Below, one piece after another: positions 10,548 through 22,500 of a DNA stretch of 64,000 nt. The DNA comes from Endomychus coccineus (lineage: Eukaryota > Arthropoda > Insecta > Coleoptera > Endomychidae), in contig OY294067.1 of assembly GCA_958510875.1 (NCBI GenBank), positions 266,078,180 through 266,142,179 on the forward strand, given 5' to 3'. Below the pieces are notes generated by a model. That model ran no database searches and was not told the DNA's origin. It saw only the letters and a list, made by a program, of their open reading frames with translations. Position 1 is the stretch's first letter; each line of letters starts with the position of its first letter. Position numbers and translations under genes: made by a program.

Positions 10548-13500
10548 ATGGACGCTTTATTTGCTTATTATACTGATAAATTCAGAAAAATTGATGGAAC
10601 GATATTTGAGGTTTTTGGGGAATTCTATAGTGCAGATATGTAAGTTGTCAATGTTTATAATAAGCCACATAGGGTTATGCATTTATTTATAGGTCTCCCA
10701 TAGATGCTTGGTTAGAATCTCAATTTGAAAAAAAAGTTATCAAAGATAATAAAGTATCTACACTGTATAGGCAACAAGGAAACAAATATTATGCGAAAAA
10801 GGATCTGCTTAAAAGTTTGGAATTTTATACAAGGAGTCTATGTTGGGCTACTCCATTTAGTAAAGAATATGGTCTAGCAGTTGCAAATAGGTCAGCAGTT
10901 ACATTTGAAATGAAAGAATTTGAAGTAAGTACTTATTAACATCATCTGTAAGTAATGCAAATCCTGTTCCATTGACACACCTCTTTTCTTGGTTATTCGT
11001 GAGTCATGATTATGAACGTTTATTTAACCCCACGAGACCCAGTTCAGATTTACTATTCTCCTCATATACATATATACCAAATCGAGATGTTATGGGAGAA
11101 AAATTTTTTCTGAGGTCTCCGGAGACCTCAGAAAAAATTAAGAAATGTTTGAAAAAGTACGATATAAATGTTGCGCATAAACCTACTAACTGTGTTCGGA
11201 AATATTTCTCAAATCTAAAACCTGTAATACCTAAAGATAAACAAACCCACACAGTATATAAATTGAATTGTTTAGATTGTGATGGAACTTATACTGGAAT
11301 CTCTAAACAATATTTACAAAAAAGAATGTACAGCCATAAGTATAGCACAAGAAATAATAACTTAGAAAATTCCACCGCCCTTGCTAAGCACTGTTTTGAT
11401 TATAACCATCAATTTGATTACAAAAATGTTAATGTTTTAACTAAAGAAACCAATTATTATAAAAGATCTATCCTGGAGATGATTCACATAAAAAAGGATT
11501 CAAATTCTGTAAATCATAGGAATGATATTCAGGGATTGAGTCAGATTTATACTAACTTGATTAATTAAAACTCTTGCAAATTCCTACATACGTCTTTATA
11601 ATGTTAAAAGTATATTTTAGGAAGAACGCTTAAAGTAAACTAAATTCCAATGCAGGTCTAAAACCTTTTCAAGTACGTCATAAATCTACATCTGGGTCGA
11701 GTTATTACAAACAAATAGCTTCGAACTTCAGTTGCTTTGAGACCATAGCAATATGCGTTTGTACATTATGAGAATATTACTTAACAGTGGTTTCTTGTTA
11801 CAAAAAAAATCTATACTTTAATATTAACGATACAATTTTCGATTATTCGTGGTTCTGTTCGTTTCGACGGCGTGAGCTTTTTGATTGAAGATTGTGCGAT
11901 ATGGACGCTTGTGCTAATTAGTTTTAGTTAACCCCTTTTTAACAAAATAAGTCTTCTGATGATGGTCGTGAGACCGAAACGTACGTAAAGACGAACATTT
12001 ATAACAGAGTGTTAATGTGACCTAATTCCCGAGAATTTTTTATATAATTCATACTGGGTCAAGAATCTTATTATATTATTATTAAGCTTTATCTAAATAA
12101 AACCGAGTTATTATCATTCTGCCTCTTCATCAACTTATTACAACAACAATAGCAACAGCGGGTCGGATATCGCCCGCGGGCGATTGCTTAGTTAAATGAA
12201 AGCTGTCTGTGAGATCGAGATAATTTACTCTTGCCCTCTTGCCCTGTCCTGTTAACTCCAATTATTGTTATTATTGATTTTGACAGGGTTGTAATTTTTT
12301 TCTCTAAACGGGCAAGGGTAATTTTCAATGTTTCTAAAATATTTATTATGGGTACCTAAGGTGTTTACGTGTATAGTGTTTGTGTAACAATTTTAGCGTA
12401 TACCAGTGTCGTACATACTATAAATTGAATGTCAAAAAAACTATGTTACCATCATTGGTAAAATGGATCTCAAGGGGTTAACCCATGGTAAAACACAAAA
12501 AACAAGTATGAAAGTTATGTTAGCAATTTAGATACTAACTTTTTGTTGTTTTTTTTGAAAATTCAATCTTCAATTATTCTGTACAATATTAATAAATACG
12601 TAGTAAGATTGATATTTATTGATATCTTCTTAATTTTAAATTGGTTTCAGAATTGTTTGGGAGATATTGATCTATGTTTAAAAACTAACTACCCTCCAGA
12701 TTTGAAACCCAAAGTATATATCAGAAAGGCAGAATGTCTTTTCGAGTTAGGCTATAAGGAATTGCTGAAAAGTTTTATATCTGAAATGTTGATATACTTT
12801 AAAACAGAATCTGTAACGGAAAAAGGTAAACTGTGTTGATTTAAGGCAAATTTATTGTTTTGAAAACTGAAAATGTTGTAGCAAAATATATTGCTAGACT
12901 GAAACAAATTGACGAATTTTCTTCAAAAGCTAATTTACATACTAATAAGAATGAATATTTGTACGAAATACCAAATTATCCAGATGCTGAAAGTACTTCT
13001 TTTTCCAATGCCTCTTCAAAAATCAGAATGGGGTAAGTATTATCAAAATACAAGTTTCAAGTTCAGCTTTAGAAATATTCGATGTTTGGGAAACCTCTTG
13101 GTGAAGTTTGGATCTCATTTTATTTGTCTAATTCTGTCGGTTTATAAATGATATACTCACTTCTGTGTTTTAGCTATGATAAAAGTAGAGGACGACATGT
13201 TATTGCAAAAATGAATATTAAACGAGGAGAAATTCTGTTTGTGGAGAAAGCCTTTAGTTTTGCTCCAGTTTTCAAAGAATGTAAAGAATTCCATCCATTG
13301 AAATGCTATTATTGTTTACGGGACATCATTAGTGGGGTGCCGTAAGTATATTTTATATTCACAATTTAATTAAAGTATTGAACTTCACATATTTGTGATT
13401 TTCCACAATTTATGCCTATAAAAATATGGTTGTCATAATTGACCAGTCTATTTGATTTCTTAGAACACTATTCCAACTATGATGAGATTTATTTAATTAT

Positions 13501-16500
13501 TCATTTTGAAATAAAAAATTCATGTTGTAATAGTTATTTTTTTTTGAAGGTGCAAAACTTGTGTTCTATGTATTTACTGTAATGAGCAATGTAGAAATAC
13601 ATCTTGGAATGAATGTCATATGTGGGAGTGTAATGGCATGCAGGCAAATATTTGGTATGATCTGGGAATAGCATTTCCGGCCTTCAAAACTATGATGAAA
13701 GGCGTTTTGTCTGGATTTATCAATAAAGAAGGAGGTTTTGATGAAGACGTGAAACATTTCGGAAGCAAAACGGATAATTATCCATATTTCAACAGACTTT
13801 TATCTAATATTTATAAAAGTAAAAATGCCGCACCTTACGTTGTGGTAAGTTATCGTTAAATAATAAATGTTGTTCTTGCCATTTGAATGTCTAAATCTAA
13901 GCGATTTTTATTTTAGATGTCATCAATTGTAATTTCATACTTGAGAAAGTACACCGATTTTTTTACTTGGTACATAAAACAACCCAGTTGTCCCAAACAG
14001 GAACAACCAGGTTTAATAAAATATTTGGGAGGTGTAATCACAAAACATATTGCTCAACTTGCCAGTAACTCATGTATTATTGAACATTGGACATCGTCAT
14101 CTTCCGAATTACTTTTTCCCGATGTGCTAATATCTATCGCTTGTGGTATATTTCCGTCTGTTAGCATTATGAACCACTCATGCAGATCTAATGTGACAAA
14201 TTAGTAAGTTTCCGATGGACTACCTTCTAAAAATATTAACATATGCTACACAAACTTCAATATTAATAGCTATGCTGTGTTTATTACAAATTAATAGTAA
14301 AAAGTGAATAAAATATATAGTAATAATATATTGACCATTGCTTCAATTTAATGTGGCATTCTCAGAATAATATATAATTCATACTGAGAATTGTGTGGTG
14401 AAACAATTGTAAATTTGTGTTTTGTTCACATTTTGAATGATTTGACCGCCGCAACTTGAGAATGTTTTATTTCGGAAAAACATGTTATAGTCTGTAGTTT
14501 CTATTAGCAGTCTAAAATTTTCAGATTTACGTCAGAAAATGCTGGAATGATGAAAATAAGAAATAGATCAGTTTATGATATATTTGAAGATTTTTGTGCA
14601 AGAAGGGAATGAACCAATTTCTGCAAATGTTTCAAATAGCAGTACCTCTTGTTTTTGCAGGAAAGTATAGTATTGTTGGGGGTATTTGGTTATTGCAACG
14701 TTAAGAGATCTGTTGTGACCATTTCTGCTGCTGAGCCGTTTAGGCTTAGGGTGACTCAACTACAAAAACAGTTCATTTGATCCTATGTGTTTTAGGAGGT
14801 TCGGGAATGGGATAGTTTCAGGTTTGGTGAGTAAGGGATTCTATTTGATGCGCTCCTTGAGGTCCTGCGCTCGGATTTTGCATTCAGAGAGAATGTTTGT
14901 AGAGGTCCCTTCTTCTTCCTCACATAATCTGCACCTTCTTCCTCTACTAATCTGGGTCTCTTAAGATTTCCTTTCAACCGACAGTGTCCTGTTGGGATTC
15001 TCATTAGTATTCTGAGTATCGCTTCCTAGTTCGGTGTAGGCGATGTAGTTTCCCAGCAGCATCTTGGTCATCCTCAATCCTTGTAGTTCTATAAAGTAAT
15101 GGGATATTTTGTGTACTTCTTCTTTGAATTCTTCCAATATTGTGCTGGTGCGGGTTCAAATCCTATTAATGGTGTATCAGCCCCCTTTTTTGAGAGTTTG
15201 TCTGCTTTTCATTCCCCTCAACTACGGTGTCTCCCGGAAGCCATATGAGAGTAACCGAATTATTCTTGATTAGTACGTTTCTTTGCCAATCATTCCCAGA
15301 CCATCTTTGATGATAGCTTGACACGGTGATGATGATTTCTTGTCTGCGAAAATCCTTTCTATATTGAACTGGAAACCTTTTTCTTTACCGTGAATTTCCG
15401 CCTGGAAGATGCTTGGGGTTCCAGGCCCATATACTCATATTCCAGTTCATTCTGTTGATTTATAACCATCTGTATTCCATTTAATGGCTTTTCTATTGAG
15501 TCTTGGGATATATAGTGTCTTCTTCCTATAAAATCTTGGGACTTTTTTAAATATTTTCACAAAGTTTTGCTTTTTGTCATTTTATACTGGGACATGTCCC
15601 AGATTTGCAGAGTTGGATACTTGCGTTTGGTCATGGCCTCTCTGGTCATTCTGCATATTGTCCTTATCGCCATACCCTCCACCACTATATGGTTTAGGAT
15701 TACTTTCATAACGGCCGTTGGGCACGTTATCATTGCACCTGTTGTGAATAAACAGATTTGTATTTTCGTAAAATTTATCCTTGTACAGTCAACCTGGTTC
15801 TGCTGCCCCATAAGTGCTGATCACCCCCCAGTTTATTCCCGCATTGTTTCTGCATAAAAGTAAGACCTAAGGTGATTTATTTTAAAACAAATTCAATTTT
15901 TACGCCCCTCACTATACATAGTATAAGGAAACTACTACAATCGCGGCAAAAAAATCAATCTAGATTTTCTCGGAGATACCGTTTTGAGCCTTTTTGATTC
16001 GATTTGAACTACTTTTGAGATGATGTCTGTTCGTGTTTGCGTGTGTAAAAACTGTGGAGACGATTGCACTGTTCCTATTAGTCCTGTGGATTTAAAATTT
16101 TGCAAATCGCTCTGAGGTTATAAAAACTGGGAACTGTATTTTTGAGCGCGGTAGCCTCGTGTCAACTATTTTCGACATCAACTTCAAATTTTCAAATGCA
16201 ATTATAGTATTTATTGAACCATAATGACAACAGTGTTTTTCTGGTTATAAATATATATCACAAGCATATATTTAAACTGCAGAAGTGTCCGAAATTCTCA
16301 TTTTAATATTCAAGTGACGTCATCGATGTGACGTCACAGTATGATGTTTGTGTGTTTACTCTGTGGCAAATTTTGATAGTTTGTCAGTATAAAACGTAGA
16401 GTTTCAAAATACATTGTATAAAATTTGAATACTATTTCAATGTAACATAAAGCATAATTTAACGTCTTTCATTAGTCGTTTCTAAATCATTTCCAATATA

Positions 16501-19500
16501 TTTTCTGTTCATAGATCATAGATTTGACCCACAGAAGTGTCCGAAAGGTATTTTGCTAACAAAAGTGAGGGAAGTCAGTGATCGGTTAATCACAATTCAT
16601 TTTATTTGGTGCAAGAACGCAAAACTGAAGTATTCTTAAAATACAATCTATCTATCACAATTTTGCAAATGGACAGAATCACTTTTCAAAGTGTTATTGA
16701 ATTACATGTACGTTTTCGGTGCATACTCTGTAGACTAGCCAATTACATAATATTTTTGAATTTTGCAAGGTAAATTTCCTACCGTGATTACTATGCACTA
16801 ACTCACAAACACGTAACTCGTAAAAATATATCCTCAAAATCAGAACGCAAGTCCACACGAATAGACACGAAGACACGTCGATTGATGCAAAAACGGGATA
16901 TGTTATCACGACTTATCTTCTGGCACCAAACTTGTGAAGAGGACAACTTGGTTGTTTGTGGTCACATTCGTCCCCTTCTCACAAAACGTTAGCTTATGGT
17001 TTGTAGAAGTTCGTGAATCACATCCCAATTTTGAAAAATAGTGACCCCTTCTTGCACCAAAGTATTCAAATACAGACGCTTAGACGTTATCTAAAAATAT
17101 TTTGAAATTTATCTGGTGGCTATGAAACACAGCAAAATCGAGAGAATAATAAAGATTCTTGACCCAGTATGAGTTATATATAAAAACTGTCGGGAAAGGT
17201 CTTAAGATATTTCCCGAGAATGTTTATATAAAAATCGAGAGAGTTAGATATGTTTTGGATTTTGTTGTCGTTGAGTCCATAATTTTTGGTCTTCTCAATT
17301 AAGATCTTCGCACCACTGCAACATAGTTGAAAAATAATGTAGTCTCAAATTAATCAATAGAGAAAACATAATTTCTGCTGTTCTTTTATTTATAGTATTT
17401 GCATAATACTGTGTATACGTACGTTAACTTACCATAAACCTGCAATGCGTTTCAATTAAGCTCCGATTTTCCACTTTTTACTACACTAAAATCAGATTCC
17501 TGTAACTTTTCGAAGAAATCACTTAGGAAAATGTTTATGAATTTCAGTTTTATCTGTGATACAATAGTCGTTAAGGCATTAGAAGATATAAGAGAGAATG
17601 ATGAAATATTCAATTGTTATGGGATAGATTATCGAGGAGGAATGAGCAGAGATCAACGACAGACTGCTTGTAGAAATCTATATCATTTTGAATGTAAATG
17701 CGTAATATGCTTGGATCCTTCGAAAGAATTGGTATGTGTTCTCCAACTATAGCAAATATCAATATGAGCAATATTAAAGTGACATATGAGAACAATCAAA
17801 AACAGGCACTATTTACATAGAATCATACTATACCAAGTAGTATTATCAATATTATTTACAGGTTTGATAATAGTCAAATTTTTTTGGTTAGGCAGAGTGC
17901 TCTAAAACTTGCGTAAATCTTAAGGCAGCTTTTCCCACTATGGCTTGTAGTAAAAATTACCGGTCCTCAAAAAATATTGGATTGGGCACATTCAACAAAG
18001 GCTTACCAGTAACAAAGCGAGAGACCGCGAGAAGCGAACATGTCCGGGCCGTAGCCAAGCGGGTAAATTAATTCACACCTAACAGGAAAGCGCTTAATAT
18101 TAATTTATTAGATCGGGACTACCACAACGGAAATCAATAAACCACTTGTGAATCACCATAATGTTTAACAAGCCATGCTTTGGTTTGCGTAATGTTTCTT
18201 CCATGAAAGAAATAATGTTAAATCCAGACGTGAAATTCACTTTTTTCCATGTTTAGAAAAATATTCAAGGTTGCTTGCTTTCGATGGGTTTCAAAACAAC
18301 TGAATGACATATCAGCCTGAAAATTTTAATGCGTATTTTAAGATGGTACATCACAAATGTCACGTGGGAATTTCGATTGTGGCGCCATCTGTGTTATTTT
18401 TCAGTAACTTCGCCTTGCCCTCTTATAAGGATGCACACTTCCATTTTCAGTATAGATAAATGGTTAAACAGAAATTATAGCAATTCAACTAATGGTCTAC
18501 CCACATACAAAGGTATCAAACATAAGTATTGAAGAGAAGAATCAAAATAATGGTAAATTGATCAAAACTATTTGGACCCGCAAATATCACCGTCGGATTA
18601 TCAAACGTATGCAAAAAACCGTCAAAATCAACACAGCACTTAGGTACCACTCGAAATCAAGTAAACCAAAAACTTTTTTATAAATCAAAAAAGCATGAAA
18701 CGTGCATTCTTCCCGAAACCCTCCACTAAATACTGAATATATGTCGTGACAGAACTTTCAACATCAAAGGACATCCAAAATTTTAAATTATTAGTGAATT
18801 TGAACACTGAGAACATTGAAGTGTCTGCATAGTTTAGAGAATGCTGATGTTATTAATGATAATTAATATTTATGATTGATCAACAAAGATGAGTAATTTT
18901 ACCGAAATCACATGCTTCACTTCATTTACATTTGGAAGACTATCTATAGAAAGTCAGAATTAATGATGAGAATATTCTCACTCTTCTATTATTCCCGGAA
19001 AGTATCAAATATTCCCGATATTCGGATTCTTTCCCATGATACGTTTCCGATTGTGACAACTACTAATACAATAAATAATGATTGTAAGTGGATAAATGAA
19101 CAAGGGCTGTGTGAGGTTCAGTGGTCTGTCCACCATCCGGATTGGGTTATTCATCAAAGCCCTTCCGGCTATGATTCGATCAACAAATACAAGTGCACGT
19201 AGTGCAATTGGGCATAGATGGAATGGCGAACCCTACTGTCACTTTTGAGACTAGTCGATCAATGCAATTTTTTGGTATGTTGTACTTTAATGTACGAAAA
19301 ATCAAACTTTCCAGATTATTCGGTTTTCCGGTTTCAGTTTCGAAATTCAACTAGCTCACGCTGTATAAAACGCACAATTTTTTATAAATAGCACTCATAC
19401 GGTTTCTGGTTTATCGTCAAGCATTCAGTTTTTCTATAAGAAAATTGTGTTTCGAGAAAATAAATGAAAACCTTCATTTTTTTGACCTAGAAACAGGTAT

Positions 19501-22500
19501 TTTTACATTCTCCCTCCTAGTCCATTTCCCGACATTTTTGACACAGTTTTTCTCCTGTAAATTCCCTATGAACTATCCTCGCTACTTTTCGGCCCCCCGT
19601 TTCAAAAATATATACGCGCAAAGAAAATACTCGCCATTTTCCGAATCTCGCGAATTTCAATAGAGTTTGGAAGACTTTCAAAAGGAATTTCATCAAAATT
19701 TATATATTGTTTCGATAGTTATGATGTATCAAAGCAAAAATTTGAAAAATCGCACGTTTGACGTAATAATCGGAAACGGAAAATCGTATCGTCAAATACA
19801 AAAGACCGTCGGCTGCCCCCAAGTATTGCCCAAAAACGTGCCAAATCTCAAATTCCCACTATAAGCAGTTATCGAGAAAAAAATTAAGTAAAAAATACGT
19901 TCCGGTTACGGAAATCGCATTTGATAACTGGAAATTATTTGTTTACTCGAATACTGAGCTATATGATTCTATGTGGATACAGTTGCAAGTTTCGGGCATT
20001 TTCTTATGTCACCATAATATAGTTCACCTTGTAACTAACATGTAGCACAACAATTACAGCGAATAATTTTGGTTTTAGTACCAATTGGAATAAACAGTTT
20101 ACACGTCAGTACCTCACAAATTACAATAGAAGATTGTTGTACTATAAAAAGAAAGTCGCCCTTATACACTATAGTACTGTTTACGTACTGAGATACTTTC
20201 AGCTACACCGAGTAGCTATCATCAGATTGAACAAAATTAGAAATCAAAATTTACCTGTTTAAATACTAGTGCATAAACCAATGGAAATATTCCGGCGGGT
20301 TCAGCTACACCAATTAATTATAAAATAGCTTTTTTTGAATAGTCTAGCTAGTTCATAGATTATTAAACGTCCCTTTGAGCTGGCGAAAATATAACAACGA
20401 AGTTGCGAAACTTCTAGCAATAAGATGGACAATCCTTGATTTCAAAAATCGATTTTGTGTCGTGTTCAAAACGCTATGTGCCTTATACAGAAAGGATTAA
20501 CTCTGTATGAGGAACATTTTGCTTGGTGAAAAATCAGCTTTAGCAGAACATATTTTAAATACAGGTCACACTATTTCTCAAGAAAGTTTATCACAGTAAC
20601 GACAACTATCTAGGTAATTTAGAAGGGATGGACTGTATAAGCCAAAAAGCAATGTAATGAATTCAGATCGCCAGCTGAGGGTAATCCCTTATATTCACTA
20701 AAAATTTAAGCAGGCGCAATTGATTTCTAATTTAGTTTACTCTGAGGATGGCTACTGGGTAGCTGAAATGTCTACAATACTTTTTAGTGGATAAGGCTGA
20801 TTGTTTCTCTTTATAGTACTAGCGTTGCTCTCATAATTTAAACTTACCCGAATTGGCGCGGTGTTGAAAATTCTTAAGAAAATAGATAATGATTCAATTT
20901 TTCCTTGGTGGTGGTTGAAAACTAACATTAAGTTGTAAATGTAGTTGCTTTGATGCTTACTAAAATAGTTGTGTTCTATTGTTCTTCTGAAATTTAAACA
21001 TTTTTAGGACATGTTGGATAGTTATTCATGCCCTAAATGTAAAGGTTTAATTCCAGACATGCTCACAACACCAACGAGTTTTTGTATAAATTGTGGCGAA
21101 AAATATCCTCTCAGTCCGTTTAAGAAGATGAACAAAGAAGCTCAGAAGTATTTGGAGAGTAAGGCAATTCAGTTGTACTTGGTCATTTCGTCATTGTATG
21201 TGTTGTTTATTTGTAGAAGATTCTTCAGATCCGTTAGTGAACTTTTTGAAATGTTTGCAGATTAGAGAAAAGATTTTATACAAGCATCACAAGGATTTCG
21301 AAGAAGTTTTTTACAAACTGTACAGTTACTATGTAGAAATCGGTGAGTATACAAATTCTTCGACTTGCCACAATTATTTACTGTGTGCCAACAAAAAAAG
21401 TAATTTGCAACTTTCCTTCTGGAGATAAACTTTTGGATCTTGGTGAATAGTAAATTGAAACTTATAGGGGCATTTTTTCTATCTTAGATGAAGTTGGTAG
21501 ACTGAAACAAATGAATGTACACAGACTGCAAAATTGTTCTGTTTTGTTTCTCAAAACAGATAACCTTGTAAGTTTGAATACTAAAATAATTACGATATTC
21601 CGTCATTTCCGGTATAAACGGTTCGCTCGTTAGTATTTTTCATATAATCTGTAATCGCAATATAGTTTGAATTTAATTGAACCTAGGATTGCCAGACATA
21701 TTACGGTAAACGGTAAATACTAGATCGAGATAGAATATTAGCTAATATCAGTGGCGGCTCGTGAGTTATGAAAGAGGGTGGACACAAGAAAAAACTTCCC
21801 TATCTTTTGTACAGAAAATCCATTCTCCTATTTTTCATGCTGGAAAAAAGTCTATGATGATGTTGTTGTTGAAATCCGGGATAGACTGGACGAACTTCTT
21901 TTAAGAGGACCGCCAATGTGTCGATCTTCTGACATTGTGCTTCTCAGAAAATTTTTAATGCGTTTGAGGGTGGAAAAACATCGTTCACATTCTGCTGTGG
22001 ACATGGAAAATCTAAGTGTAGGAACAACGCGTGGTAATTACGTTTGACTATTTCATCAAGAATTACCGTTCATTTTGGCGATCGAGAAAAAAAGCTTGAA
22101 AATGACTGCAATTTTTTTTTCTTTGCCCTCTCTGCGTTGTGTTAATCATTCAACCCTTGTTTATTCCAAGCATATACCTCTTTCTTGAAATTAAGCACAA
22201 AACAAAATATCTTATTTATTACTAGGCATCCACACATCCACTCGTATTTTTCATAGATGTTCTTGTTGAATACTCTATTGTAAGTTCGGGTTTTACTTGT
22301 GGAAGTGTTGTTTATTTGAAGATCAGGAATAGGCCTTCCTTTCTTTTTAATTAAAAGTTTTTCTTCAAATGATAGCGGGTCTTTTAAAAGATTTTGCACA
22401 CAATTAACTTCCATCATTGATGATAGACGCACTTCAGATTTCACGTCTTCGAATTGAATTCACACAATGTACACTATGAAGGTGAGACGTTTTCTGAAGG

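Noticed and set aside
13566..13757. Minus-strand frame within SMYD4 exon 6
   Set aside because: Antisense shadow of the coding exon.
16318..16336. TGACGTCA-like sites as CRE regulatory elements
   Set aside because: Short palindromes in an intron (also near 41145) with no link to a promoter.
21488..21567. Inclusion of this block as a constitutive SMYD4 exon
   Set aside because: It shifts the frame and gives an early stop in exon 11; direct joining of 21342 to 22888 keeps the frame and yields a coherent C-terminus (EIGDSENMFRYFHQWL).
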